Part shown: in pieces, positions 1 through 11,550 of the stretch | How the letters are laid out: each line of letters begins with the position of its first letter | Position numbering within the stretch: the stretch's first letter is position 1 | Assembly: GCA_030847615.1 (NCBI GenBank) | Contig: JAUMIR010000004.1 | Coordinates: forward strand, 226,590,501 to 226,654,500 | DNA: 64,000 nucleotides | Reading direction: 5' to 3' | Origin: Gambelia wislizenii | Taxonomy: Eukaryota; Chordata; Lepidosauria; Squamata; Crotaphytidae | The notes under the pieces: model-generated | Database searches by the model: none | The model's input: only the letters and a program-made list of their open reading frames with translations | Told to the model about the DNA's origin: nothing | Translations under genes and position numbers: made by a program

Positions 1-695
1 GCAAGTGTGTGAACTGCTGTGGTGAGACAGTTCTGGATATGAGAAAGCCAAGCTCATTCCTAAATTCAGAAATTAAACTCTCTGGGTGGCCTTGGGCAGG
101 CAGTCTTTCCTGCAGGGTTGCAGTGATAACAACTATGTAAATTAACCTCACCTCCCCACCCTATACATTCCCTGAACCTCTATAGCAAAAGGTCAGAATG
201 CAAATATGACCAATACACAAATAAATAAGATTTGGCATAGGAGTACGTTTACAGATGGACAACCTCTGCAAAAGCACAGATCACCACCATTTTAGACAGA
301 ACAGTCTCTCCAAGAGCACCCAATTTTCATTTCACAGTGTTGAGAGAAAGAACAGTGGTGGAAAAGCAGTGTATGCTGGACAAAGGCACTAGCATAATTA
401 AGTCCTGTATTTTCTTTCTCTCTCAGCATTTCAGCTTCACTCACTAAACCCAACCTCGCTAACAATTACACAGCAAGCAGTAGTGCCAGTTCCTGCTTAA
501 TAGTGGGGAAGCTGCCAAATCAAATTGAGTGGAGGAGTCAACATTCCTTTGCAAATGGATGTGCTCAGTGTCAGGAGGAATAAGCCTTCCAAACCACCAT
601 TTGAACTAAATCAGAGCTGGCACTGCCAGGGAAAATACCATTTGCATTTGAAGCTGTACTTCCTAACCAGGACACAAGGCAAGACCTCTACTTAC
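1..695. other. Intron downstream of exon e, no assigned repeat
   Basis: This is the intron between the ARID exon and the missing JmjC exons. I see no open reading frame with recognisable homology and no clear repeat. Confidence 0.5.
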
Positions 696-1192
696 CTTAT
701 ACACACACTTATGGAGGTCACTAAGAATGCCTTTATCTTCCTCCTCTTCCTTCACGGTCTCCTTTTCCTGAGAGAAGAGTCGCCGCCTGCCTGTTTTTTG
801 TGGGACTTCGACTTCTTTCGCCTTGTTCCGAAAACCGTTTTTATGAACCACGCCATTAATGAGTCCATTTTTGGGCTCATACCGGGGCAGAGACTGTAAT
901 TCATAGCTGTTATCTGAATGTACCTCCAGGGGACCTTTCCGTTTTTCCAGGATCTCTTTTTCAAAGAGGACTTCTTTTTCCAGTCTCTTGTGCTCCTCAG
1001 CAGAGAGGGAGTCATAGGAAAGCAAGTACTGGCAGTAGGCTTCCTGCAGCTTTGCCAACCTGTCCTGTGCAGTTTTGGGGATGCGCAGCATGTCTGCCAG
1101 CTTATTCCATTTCTTGAGGTCAGTCACTTGCTGCATGCCCCCCATTTCATTGATCAGCTGGAAAAAGCAGGCCAAATCTAGCTCGCAGCCTC
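696..1192 (-). CDS. JARID2: JARID2 coding exon e (second half of ARID)
   Basis: The exon completes the ARID domain ([40 protein letters not shown]) and continues into the charged linker towards JmjC, ending HKCVYK. The acceptor is CATCATCCAG, just right of 1192, and the donor is GTAAGTAG at 688-695. It supplies two bases of the split glycine codon and ends on a complete lysine codon. ARID is the AT-rich DNA-binding module that helps JARID2 guide PRC2. The domain is complete across exons d and e with no lesion. The next downstream exon is beyond the left edge of the window. Confidence 0.95.
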
Positions 1193-1345
1193 CTGGATGA
1201 TGATGGTAGTGATGTGGGATGCCCAAAAGGGGAGGGTGAGGAGAAAAAACAGAAAAAAGTTAGGAAAATGGAGAGTAGATCACATTCATTCAAGCCAATG
1301 TGTCTTGGGAGTGGTAACCTGTGTCTGGGCTATATCTCTTTAGAT

Positions 1346-1431
1346 CAGTGGCTCTTAACCTTTTCTTTACCAGGGACCCCCTTTAAATATCTTTTGTTAC
1401 TGTGGACCCACAAGACTTAACTGAACATTTA

Positions 1432-1463
<32 letters not shown>

Positions 1464-1662
1464 CAATTACACCACCCATTTAACCTTCCCTCAGAGGCAC
1501 TGGAGGCGGAGGGAAGACTTTCCCCTGCTTCTTCCTGCAACTTTGTGGCTGGAATTGATTGAATAGCAACGTGCCAGCCAAGCCAGCCACGGCCACTCCA
1601 CTGTGGGAAGGAGGTGGGCTGAGCAGCCTTTCAAGCCTTTGTAGACCACAGGTTAAGAACTG
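1346..1662 (-). mobile_element. hAT non-autonomous element with perfect 8-bp target duplication
   Basis: The left end reads CAGTGGCTCTTAACC and the right end GGTTAAGAACTG, which form an inverted terminal repeat. Both sides are flanked by CTTTAGAT (1338-1345 and 1663-1670), an exact 8-bp duplication of the kind hAT transposases leave. The interior has no transposase and carries an AAC run at 1433-1462. Copies of the same family in the opposite orientation lie at 37870 and 51097. Confidence 0.88.
1432..1463. repeat. (AAC)n microsatellite
   Basis: About ten AAC units lie inside the hAT element. The 37870 and 51097 copies carry triplet runs (TAG-type and ATC-type) near the equivalent place, so this site is prone to triplet expansion. 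Confidence 0.9.
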
Positions 1663-1670
1663 CTTTAGAT

Positions 1671-2975
1671 TAAAAATGGAAGCAAGTCCACCCTGCCTCC
1701 AAATAGCTACCTATAGAAAACTAGATGTCAGGGAGAAGTGTTCTTGGGTATGTATATGGAAGGGGTATGGCTCCAGTTTCCTACTCCAGTAAGATGTAGG
1801 CCCCACCTTCATTAATTAAAAGGACTGAATGCTGATCAGATGCTACGTGCATATCATTTCTCAGAATGAGGGAAGCTGAAGAAAATAACGAACCCCCAAA
1901 TGACTATGCTTTCTTAATGGCCACTAAATTCACCCTATGATCTGATCACCTGGATCAAGGTGTGATCGATTTTAGGAATCTATCCAACTGGCAGACACAA
2001 CTTGATGCACTTAGGATTCACTCTCCTCACCACACCCCAAGTTCTCAATCCCCCTAGCTACTCTCCCTATAGAATTGTCCGTACAAGGTACTCTTGCTCT
2101 TCTAATGTGAAAGGCCCTTGAAATCTAAAAGAAGGATGTACTCTTTCAGTAAATGCCCTTAGCAATGTCAGTAGCCGAATTAGTTGCTATGCCCAACACA
2201 TATCTGCTCAAAATTGGTTTTATTGTCACTATTCTCCATTACACTACACACTGCACAGAGGGTATATAATGCTAGCTGCTTCTTATATTAATGCAGGAGA
2301 GCTCCTCCATCAGTTTTCATGCTTTTTTCCTTGCACAGAAATTATTTGGACCAGAGAGTAGTTAATGCATTTATCAGGCATGTATATCAATCCAACTTTT
2401 GCCAACAGTAGCACATTTTTACCTAGAATGTAATTCCACTTGGCCTCATTATCAGAAGTTGGAGGTAATTCTACAGAGGTGACAAAATCTCTTACCTACA
2501 AAGAATGAGTGTGTTAACTACTGCTTTGACTTTGGCCAGTCACCCCAGGGGAGAAAAAAGTGTGATTGTCAAGGATCAAATTAGCCAGTCCATGTGCCTG
2601 GACCTCGGTGAACAGGAACCCGGCTAACAGGCAGCAAGGTCAACAGGCATTTTGCATGGGCATTTAGCAGAGAAGTTTTGAGAGAGAGGCCCGGAGTTCT
2701 GCTTCTGTGCCTACTTAAGACTACTGAATATGGATAAAGGAGCTGCTGCAGTCACCTGCAACAGCTATGGTACAACCTGAGGCCCAGGTATCTACTCTTC
2801 AGCATATTACAGAAAATGAGGTTTTCTTGGGATAGAATGGAACAGACTGTCCTGGATGAGGACAACACAGGGATGTCTATAAGGAGGAGCTCAGTTCCCA
2901 AATGCAGGAGATACATGTTTGGAGTAATGTAACACATGGAAGTAGAAGGACCAGGGATCATTCTTCGAGTGTGGA
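1671..2975. other. Intronic DNA with no assigned feature
   Basis: No exon, long ORF with homology or clear repeat is visible here by eye. It may contain old decayed repeats that a library search would find. Confidence 0.4.
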
Positions 2976-2979
2976 GCTA

Positions 2980-3066
2980 CAGAATTTTTTAAAATTTTTT
3001 ATTTATTAGTTATTTATACCCCGGTCTTCAGCCACAAGGCTATCAGAGCGGCTTACAAATCATTTT
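2980..3066 (-). mobile_element. L2-like 3' tail fragment
   Basis: On the minus strand this reads as the typical tail with a TTGTAAGCCGCTCTGA core, then a GGTATAAATAA stretch and AT-rich end, as found at 3' ends of reptile L2 LINEs and the SINEs that share their tails. No coding part is attached. Confidence 0.65.
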
Positions 3067-3114
3067 AAGCAATACCAATTTACATATCTACACTGCATTA
3101 AGCAGTTCCCAATG

Positions 3115-3645
3115 TGTGTTAGCTAATTGCCCCCACAAGCCGGGTACTCAGAATAGATTCAAAGCTATCTCCCTTATCAGGGATAATGAGGAACAGCAAG
3201 AAGAGCAACAGTGTCAGTATTCAGAGAACATGCAGGTGGCCTTCGAAGATTCGGCAATGGAATGGTCCCCACCAATCCTTATAAGAGACATGTGGTGGTG
3301 GTAGAGGACTCTCTGCTGAGGGGAACAGAGGCAGTAGTTTGTGGGTCTGACAAGATGTCTTGAGAGGTATGCTGTCTCCCTGGGGCAAAAATCTGTGATA
3401 TAACAGAGAAGCCGACAAGACTCATCAAGCCCAGTGACTGTTACTTTTGGTTCATGTAGGAACCAATGACACTGCAAGGCATAGCCTTCATGATACCATA
3501 AGGGATTACAAAGCTAAGAACCCAACAGTGAGAGGGGGGTGGAACTTAAGTAAGCAGCTAGGAGGAATGACCCATGGTCTTATATGTCTCTACAATAATG
3601 GATACAGCATGGGACTAAACAAGATGAACTTATAATCTTAACACA
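3115..3645 (+). pseudogene. CR1-type LINE ORF1 fragment with esterase-like domain
   Basis: Plus-strand frames give a broken protein with VVVEDSLLRGTEAVVCG, then CCLPGAKICDITEK, then HVGTNDTARHSLHD. These resemble the GDSL/SGNH esterase-like domain in ORF1 of CR1-clade LINEs (family motif GDSLLRGTE, and TNDTA). The GDS serine motif here reads EDS, so the nucleophile serine remains but the glycine is lost. There are several stops and frameshifts. It lies opposite in strand to the CR1 RT fragment at 3890-4290, so the two are separate insertions or a rearranged copy. Confidence 0.7.
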
Positions 3646-3718
3646 GCAAAACAAAAATTATGTAATAGGCAGTCTTGCTCAGACTGCAGTAGATCAGAGT
3701 AAATTTTAAATTTTAAAT

Positions 3719-3810
3719 ACTGACTTGAGCATCCACGTTTTTTGGTATCTGCAGGGGGTCCTAGAACCAACCCCCCATGGATGCCAAGGACCCATGGTAT
3801 TTGGAAGCGT
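3719..3810. mobile_element. Tigger-like MITE fragment
   Basis: The sequence contains CTTGAGCATCCACG, GGTATCTGCAGGGGGTCC and CCATGGATGCCAAGGACCC, the recurring core of the Tigger/MER2-like MITEs found complete elsewhere in the window (for example 54734-54962). The terminal repeats and TA flanks are not intact. Confidence 0.6.
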
Positions 3811-3889
3811 GTCATACTGAGGACAGAGCAAGCTTGTTTTGTGGTGCTCCAGAGGCTAAAACACGGAGCAATGGACTCAAACTACTGTA

Positions 3890-4290
3890 TTATCTGCTAG
3901 CAAGGGGCAGACAGATCTGAAACCTTCTACCTGTGATTATGGCATTGCCTTCTAAATGTTCACAGACTCTCTGTTTAATGATCTGCTCTAGAATCTTCCC
4001 TGGTATTGATGTCAGACTAACTGGACGATAATTGTTGGGATCCTCTTTTTCCCCCTTTTTGAAGATGGGGACGTTTGCCCTCCTCCAGTCTGCTGGGACT
4101 TCTCCTGTTCTCCAGGAGTTCTCAAAGATTATTGCCAATGGCTCTTAGATCACATTTGCCAGCTCTTTTAATACTCTTGGATGTAGTTCATCTGGTCCTG
4201 GAGATTTAAATTCATTTAGATTAAGAAGGTATTTCTGTACTACCTCTTTGCTCGTCCAAGATGATCACTCTCTGTACATGAACCCACTTC
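3890..4290 (-). pseudogene. CR1 LINE reverse transcriptase fragment
   Basis: The minus strand encodes WRTGEVPADWRRANVPIFKK, then EDPNNYRPVSLTSIPGKILE, which is the N-terminal part of a CR1-clade reverse transcriptase. Upstream (4290-4140) lies decayed sequence equivalent to the PDELHPRVLKELA block of the same clade. The catalytic YADD region is absent. It is a truncated fragment with no intact reading frame beyond about 80 residues. Confidence 0.85.
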
Positions 4291-4307
4291 AAAACTATGG
4301 ACGAGAT

Positions 4308-4715
4308 TTAGCAGCTCATAATAATAAAATAAACAATAGTTGAAGCTCCATGACCAGTCAAAAAAGTATATTCCCCAAGTCTATTCCCACCCACACCACC
4401 ATTTAGTAGTATTAAATCTAGGCTACTAATCATTCGCAAAAGACAAAGTTCAGAATAATTGCAGATGAGGTCTTTAGGCTGCCTCTTGGGTACTGGGTGG
4501 ACCGCCTCTAGTTTAGAAACATGTTCACTGAAATGGCTATAAAGAGCTTCATCATTTTCACCAATTGGGGCATTAAAATCTCCTGCCAATATTATAGAAG
4601 TATTGGGATATGAGAATATCATTTTGCTAACAAATTTTTGTAATTCTGCCTACCTATTGTGGTTTTGTTTTCTTTGTAGGAGTGGGGATAAATAAGCATT
4701 AATTAACAATGAAGT
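4308..4715 (-). pseudogene. LINE endonuclease fragment, clade uncertain
   Basis: A 104-residue frame contains SIILAGDFNAPIG, the GDFNA motif of the APE-type endonuclease of non-LTR retrotransposons, and LGEYTFLTGHGAST further on. Coding homology extends upstream to about 4715 (NAYLSPLLQRKQ). It lies directly before the CR1 RT fragment but does not look like a CR1 endonuclease, and the roughly 200 residues normally between endonuclease and RT are missing. I read this as two juxtaposed LINE pieces. Confidence 0.68.
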
Positions 4716-6797
4716 AAAAGTTTGGAATTTAATAACCATGTGGTTTTGGGGGCCTATTCCCAGGCTCTGAGAAAGGGAGAAGCCATGTTCTCATCACAGA
4801 GGAAATGGCCCACTGACTCTCATGTTTGGCACCCTTTTGCCAGTAAAAACATATATATACACAATGATTTCAACTGCAATATTGTTCCAAGATTTATTAA
4901 TTTTGCTTTTAATTTCATTTCCATGCCATGATAAGAATATGCCTATGTATATAATAAAAATAAATATTAAAAAACCTACACACAGAGATATATTAAGAGA
5001 GAGGGAGAGCGAAATGAATGTGTGTGTGTATGATTAAGGAACTAAGGGTCTCCACACAGTACTGAACTAATAATAATCTGCAACAGAGCAACAACAGCAT
5101 ACGTTCATATCTTTAAGAGAGTGTCCTCTACAAGATGTTACTGAATTGCATCCAGCCAAATTGTTGCCTTAGGTACAAGACAACTTACATTTTCTGTGGT
5201 GACTCAATGCTTATTGAGGGGAACATTTTTCTAGCTTCTTATTTATATCTACAACTGTTGGCTATTATTGTCTTGAGGGCATGATGCTTCACTGATCAAG
5301 CAAACAAAATTCACAAGAAGTATTGGAGGTGTTTCCATAATTACAGTGCAGATAATAAAGAGGTACAAATGACTCCATTAAGTGTTGAAATGTTTTGAAA
5401 GCCGATTTACTAAAAAGGGGACCCATTTGATCCTACAAAAACAGAGAGATTATAGTGTCAAGTGATTGTTACTTTTCAAATATTTTTTTTTAAAAATGAT
5501 GATGAAAAAAAACAATTTTTCATCAAACTGGACCTTGAAACCTGCAGTGTGTTTTTTTAATGCTAGCCTGGTTGTTCTCTCAAAAATTAATTTCGTACAC
5601 AATTATTTTAAAATTCAAACCTATTTTTATTGAACTATCTTAACACTTAAGCTTATTAGCTCTAATGAAAAACAGACTGTGTGTTTACAAGAATCTGATG
5701 GATGTTATAGGTCAGAGAAAGTCTGTACTTGTGTCCAATCATTATTTCTAATTAAAGAGGTATACCTTTTTGCCCTCAAGTGAGAAGGAAGAATAAAGGC
5801 AATGTTTAAACAAAAAGCAAATGCATTGTTTTGTTCTGATTTATGGTCTTCCACACATGCATAAGCAGGCACACACAAGGCCCCATGCTTCATAAATTAC
5901 TAAAGGACTATTACTGCCGGTTTGGTTCAAACACCTTTCAGCAATTAAGGTTTATGTGGTTAAAAGCTAATTGTTAAGGAGAAAGCATTGGTTTTGGTGT
6001 ATGATGACCATGAAGTGACTGGAAACCAGGAAGCACACACCAAACAGTGCTGAGAATTCCAAAATGAAATATAAGACTAGTTTAACATTGCTCCTACAAA
6101 TGTCCAGGGCAATGTCTATGTGTGTTGGCTGAGCAGCCAGTTTGTAAGCTATTGAGAATATACTTAAAGAAGATTGTACGTTGCAAACAAGGCAAACACT
6201 ACAAGGAATATCTCCGAGGGCTGGTTCATATACCCACCAAAGTGTATGCTATATACAATGAGGCAGCAGGACCGCATGTACAAATTCTATTGCTGCTGTT
6301 CTAATTTTGCACCTTAACAGTATGTGAAGAGAGAAGACATGCATAAGCATGGTAGCTCTACTTTCTCAACCCCTTCTTGGTTCTTGGTGCCCTTGTGCTG
6401 TTGAAGGCACATGCTTGACATGGAAAGTCTCTCCCACAAATGGAAGCTTTCTTAGCAATGAAAAGCCCTTGAAAATCAGGAGTGTGAGCACTTCCCTTCC
6501 AGAACGGCTACTTTAAATTATCTGAACTGTGATGTACCCTAAATTGTGAATAATTTTAACTATGGTTAGCTGGGAAAAGCCAGTTTTATACATTGTTGTT
6601 TGAAGTTGGTTTGTGAGGCTAAACAAGCTATAGAACAGAAGCAAAAATTTCATACATCAGGGTGGTACAGATAAGCATCATCAATAACTCAACAGCATTA
6701 AGATCTCACTCCTCTTTGTACCTTTGAGGATATATCTTATAACTGTCATTTCAGTCCAGATACTTGGTTGGATATATTGATTACCTAAATAAATTTA
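4716..6797. other. Intronic DNA with no assigned feature
   Basis: AT-rich intron. No exon, transposon ends or tandem arrays were recognised. Confidence 0.4.
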
Positions 6798-7131
6798 CAG
6801 TTGGCCCTCAATTTTTGTGGGGGTTAAAGGGTCAGGGTCCCCATGAAAGTGGAAAAACAGTGAATATTTTAAACCCCTTCCCAACATGCATGCTACAGAC
6901 TCTGCTGCTGGTCTCCAAGCCTTACCCCCTGTGTCTCCTAGAACAATCACAGTGCTTCTATTCCTTCTCCCTCAAGAGGAGGATGGCACTGCAGGAGATT
7001 TCTGCAGCAGTGTCATTGTCTAGGTTGGAGGTGCAGGGAGGAAGGCCTGGAGACTGGTGGTGGAGGCAGCTACAAACTTGCAAATAATAAAATCCGCAGG
7101 AGTAAAACCCATGAAAGTTGAGGGCTGACTG
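6798..7131. mobile_element. Tigger-like MITE, TA-flanked
   Basis: The left end CAGTTGGCCCTCAA and right end GAGGGCTGACTG are inverted repeats of each other and are flanked by TA on both sides, as for Tc1/mariner-Tigger elements. There is no transposase. A 20-bp copy of the right end (AAGTTGAGGGCTGACTG) follows directly at about 7134-7150. Confidence 0.82.
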
Positions 7132-7154
7132 TATAAGTTGAGGGCTGACTGATG

Positions 7155-8544
7155 ACTACAGTATATGGTACTCATTAATGCGAACTGGATTTGTTTACTT
7201 GTTTGTATTCCCCTTTTCTCTCCACTGTTCCTTCTTTTGTATATTTGTAATCAATCAATCAATGGATTTTTTTAAAAAGGCCAGTAAAGCTAAATTTACA
7301 CCACTGTCAATGTTGGTCCACAAACAAAAGCATTTTACACTGACCAGTTTAACATATAACAAATTAGTTTCTTGATTAAAAGCAAATACACTGAATGTAA
7401 CCAAAATATCCATATCAAGTCCCCCCCACCAAAGAATATGCATTTCTATTTTCCTGAAGAAAATGCAAGATAAAAAATGCTGGAATCCTATGCATGTATC
7501 AATCTGCTTAAAATTCTGCTAAGGCTGCAAGTTACAGTTTACTATTATTGCAACTTAGCATGTAATTTATAAAAGCTACTTCTTATTTCTATGTAATTTT
7601 CTATTAAAAATATTTAATATTTTATGTTTTTATTCCCAAAACTCACCCTTAAAAACAAACATAACAAGGTATCTGTAACTCTTAATGATACTGATTAAAA
7701 TTTGACCTCACCAATTAAAATTGACCTCCACTAAGTCAATCTTATTAAAGCTTGATACTTTAATAGTGGCTCAAGCAAATTTATTACAGTTATAAAATGT
7801 ATAATAGAACAACCGAGAGAGAAAAAATACCTTCTTCTAAAGACTAAAGGATGTTTTTAATGGAACTGTTGCTTCACCAAATAGCATGCTACTTTCTAAA
7901 ACATATTGTCATGCACATAACATTTGATGGGAGATCAGAAAAACAACCAATTTACTTAAATAAGCAAACACAGTGTAGGTACAAGTCTTTGCAGCCACCT
8001 ACTGAGAAAGTTAATGAAGCCTTCATTTTGCAACAATCTGTATGTTACTGCTTACTATTATAAAGCCTGTGGATGGTTGAAAATTTGTAATTTCAGCCAT
8101 TCAGATATCCAAGTACAAATCAATTCAAGGACAACTGTGGTGGAATGGAATGAATGGCCAAAAGAAAATGAAGTTTTTATGAATTTTAAAAAAGGAAATA
8201 GTTGATTTTTTAAGAGTTGCATGCCCTCTTGGAAACCCCCTAAAAATCCTAATGTAAAGAAGACAGAGGATACTTCACTAAATTTGTATCTGATTACCCC
8301 TTTTTTCTTTAGTCTGAGTATAGGTGGCTCTTTTGCTCTAGGAAAAATAGTGGGAAATTGCTCTGTAATGAGTGAAAAATTAATTCATCTCAACTGAGTC
8401 ACAACCCTGAATCCACCTGCGCTGCCTATTAACTGGCAGGGAAATAAAGTTTCCTGTCATCTTCACAAGACATCAGCCCACCTGAAAAGATATAGATGTT
8501 CAAAGCATCCAAAGAATGGCCAAGTAGAAACCCATGAAAACAAA
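7155..8544. other. Intronic DNA with no assigned feature
   Basis: AT-rich intron just downstream of exon d. No repeat ends, tandem arrays or coding homology recognised. Confidence 0.4.
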
Positions 8545-8552
8545 GCACTTAC

Positions 8553-9603
8553 CTATGAGTGGAAGCTCATCCATAGTAATGCCCTGAGATTTGAGGTGCT
8601 TCTTGATACAGGCCAGCCGCTGCACATTGGGACCCCAGCGTCTGCTGAGCTTATGAATGTGCTGAATCTGGGTCACAAACCGCATTTCTTCATTCAGCTT
8701 ACACTCAGGTCTCCAGTCGGGAGGAGGGACCACCCTGCACATCCCATACTTCTCAACCTGAGGACGGACTGACTCAATGTATATCAACGGGTCATGGAAC
8801 TCCTTTGGAGAAGGCCTGAGGACAGGAATTTCGTCCATCATGGCCCACCCAGACTTGATGCTACCCTTCTCATGCTTCCCCGTTGAATCATGTGGTTTGT
8901 GCAAGGACTCTGTTTGAGAGGTAGAACAATTATTTTCACAGGAGGCATTTTCAGTTTTGCTATGTGCTTGTTTCCCTGGTGTGTTCTTCCCAGCAGCAGC
9001 AGCAGCAGCAGCAGCAGCTCTTTTCGGCCTATTTCTTTCCAGACTTTTCTGTGGTACTTCCTGACTTCCAGGCTTTTTCACGTGGCCATTCAGCAAAGGC
9101 TTCTCTGCAGGGGCCTTTTTGCTCGGGGCTTCAGTCACACTGACTGCCCCCTTTAACTTCTTGGTTGGCGACTGTATTTTCTCTATGTGGTTTGCTTCTT
9201 CCAGCCTCCTTTTTGAATTACGCAGTCCCTCCCTCAACTGCCTCCCTACCTCCTTAGTGCATGTCTTTTGGTTCAACTTGCCATTGACTTTGACGCCGTT
9301 GACAGCAGTGTTGTTAGGCTTGGCTGCTCCAAGGGATAGCACCTGTTTACGGGTTTTTGCATTGCTACTTTCCATTTTCCCTGAGATTGTATGGTTGACA
9401 GGTGAACTGGGTTTGTGGTGATTTAGTTTGGTTTCCTTGACCAGTTCTTTCTTGGCTTTGGTGTATGTGACAGTTCCCTTTGTCACTGTTGCAGTGTACT
9501 TCACAGTTTTAGACGGTGAAGGTCTGACTTCTCTCATCTTTTTGGCACTGGCTGTGTTTGCACTCACAGATGACATTCGAGTGATACCATTGACCTTTGA
9601 AAC
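8553..9603 (-). CDS. JARID2: JARID2 large coding exon d (JmjN and first half of ARID)
   Basis: The 350 complete codons begin [12 protein letters not shown]. They run through a long basic, serine- and lysine-rich region, then JmjN (around residues 255-300 of the exon, including [19 protein letters not shown]) and the start of ARID (from about residue 308, including [20 protein letters not shown]). It ends in DELPLIG, with the glycine codon split across the intron. The acceptor is TTCCCCAG at 9604-9611 and the donor GTAAGTGC at 8545-8552. JmjN normally packs on JmjC and ARID binds DNA. A run of nine alanines from nine identical GCT codons lies at 8992-9018 after the RPKR motif; I do not recall such a run at this place in mammalian JARID2. 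No frameshift or stop is present. Confidence 0.96.
8992..9018 (-). repeat. (GCT)9 alanine-coding microsatellite inside JARID2
   Basis: Nine uninterrupted AGC units on the plus strand read as nine GCT alanine codons in exon d. Use of a single codon indicates recent slippage, not an old conserved alanine block. Confidence 0.95.
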
Positions 9604-9892
9604 CTGGGGAAGCCAGGAATATCACAGAGCAGGAGGAAGAAGAGGGAAAACAGAGATATCAATTAATAAAAATTCACATAAGCCTTGACAGCCCCAGTCT
9701 TCTAAGTCTCTGATGGAAAAAAACCTATCCCTTACATCCCTATGTTAAGTTGCTGTATATGACTCACATACCATCTCAGTGTCACAGACTTCACTTATTG
9801 AAAAACAGAATCAAACACTATATTGTTTAAAAAAAACCACCAGTGACAGCAAAAGCAAAAAGAAACCCTACCAAAAAAAAAAAAAAAAAGTA

Positions 9893-10192
9893 CAGGTTGA
9901 GTATCTGGTATCCGAAATGCTTGGGACCAGAAATGTTTTGGATTTGGGACTTTTTTGGATTTTGGGATATCTTATACCTAATGAGATATCTTGGAGATGG
10001 GACCCAATTCTAAACGTGAAATTCATTTATGTTGCCTATACATCTTACATCGACAGCCTGAAGGTAATTTTATACACAATATTTTTAATAATTTTGTGCA
10101 TGAAACAAAGTTTGTGTGCACTGAACTATCAGAAAGCAAAGGTGGACAATTTTGGAGCATTTCAGATTTCCAGATAAGGGATACTCAACCTG
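9893..10192 (+). mobile_element. CAGGTTGAG-ended MITE (Tigger-like), TA-flanked
   Basis: The left end CAGGTTGAGTATCTGG and right end GGATACTCAACCTG are inverted repeats flanked by TA on both sides. The interior includes GGGACCAGAAATGTTTTGG and AATGAGATATCTTGGAGATG. A second, oppositely oriented copy lies at 12253-12570. From memory, a very similar non-autonomous family with the same ends and interior occurs in mammals; this needs a library search. Confidence 0.85.
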
Positions 10193-10499
10193 TATGAAGT
10201 ATATATGCATTCTTTGGTCCTCCATACTGTCTACTCTGAGTGAGAGAGCACCTTTATTCCTTTTTGCTCCTAGTGAAGTTATTCATAGGGAAGAGTGGAA
10301 AAGACCTAGTGTCACTTTTCTACCTTCGCTGACCTAAACAACCTTTCCCAGCCTAACCCCCACTCCACTTACCAGCCCTATCTACTCCTCACCTATTAAA
10401 CTGAATGGACAATAAACACCATGGAACAAATGCTAACTTCCATGAAAAAATTGCTCAATTCTCTCACAATCTCACTTGCACCCTCCATCACAATTTTAA

Positions 10500-10661
10500 A
10501 ATAGCCAGATAGTAACATTTAATTCTCTTTTAACTTTGTAATTGATGTTTTAGTTGTATCTTTTTAAAATTATTGTGAGCCATTTTGAATCCCATTTTGG
10601 GAGAAGGGCGGGATATAAATTCAATAATAAATAAATAAATAAATAAATAAATAAAAACACA
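10500..10661 (+). mobile_element. L2-like 3' tail ending in (ATAA)n
   Basis: The sequence contains ATTGTGAGCCATTTTGAATC, GGGAGAAGGGCGGGATATAA, then a run of about eight AAAT units at 10624-10656. This is the usual 3' terminus of reptile L2 LINEs and tail-sharing SINEs. No coding part is present. Confidence 0.75.
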
Positions 10662-11406
10662 CAATTGCAAGGACACATAGTTGTCTAAAAAATATGCACC
10701 CAAAAGATTAACCTGTCTCTGAAGGATCCAGCCTCTAGAATGATCTCATGCTTAGGAGGCAAAAACACTAAAATTATCTAAAAATTATTTGTTCAATAGT
10801 TATGATATGTGCAGGTCCTACTATTATTTCTCCCCAAGAAGTTTGATATCCAGGCAGTTTCATTTTTATACTGTGTACACAATCCATCAAAATAATCACT
10901 AATCCTCACTAAAAATAGGCCTCAAGTAACACAGCTAATTTCAACAGGAACAAGTTACAATTACATTTTGTTGAATTTTGAATTTTCCTCAATATTTCTT
11001 AACTATATAATCTCTTCTGTGCTTGACCAATATTCTGCAAAAACCATTGAGCTTGGGAAAGGCAAAGCCAGAATAATAGTTTCAGGGGAACAAAGATATA
11101 ATCTGCTATACGTACTTAAATTGGCACACAGGAAACAGTGTTTGTGATATTTATACTTCAAGCACTGCTGGCAGAAGGCAAGGTGAAATTCACCATCTCT
11201 TTCTACACCTTAATGTCATCCCTTAATGTTACAGTTGCCTCTTTACAAGAAAGAGGAGGGTTGATGGGTTGTAATGTCAAGTACGGCAATGTGTAATTGC
11301 TGGAGTCTAACATATCTGGGTGAAGAGGTCCCCAAGATAGTCAGTCACTTAAACATTTTGGTATTATGTTGTTTAACTTCCCAGCCACTCTTAACCGCAG
11401 AGACAC
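10662..11406. other. Intronic DNA with no assigned feature
   Basis: No coding homology or repeat recognised by eye. Confidence 0.4.
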
Positions 11407-11550
11407 AGTGGGCCCTCAGTATCTGCTGGGGTTTGGTTCCAGGAAATCTCCTCCGCCCCAACCATGGATACTAAAATCTGTGGATGCTCAAGTCCCATTA
11501 GGTACAATGGCGCAGTAAAATGGCGTCCCTTATATAACATAAAGAAAAGT
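11407..11550. mobile_element. Tigger/MER2-like MITE, left part
   Basis: The stretch reads CAGTGGGCCCTCAGTATCTG, GGTTTGGTTCCAGG, then AAATCTGTGGATGCTCAAGT and CGTCCCTTATATAAC, the left half of a MER2-like Tigger element. The right terminal repeat is not found, so it is truncated. Confidence 0.72.

Noticed and set aside
8890..9688. Plus-strand frames antisense to JARID2 exon d
   Set aside because: They are shadows of the minus-strand exon; codon choice and homology favour JARID2.
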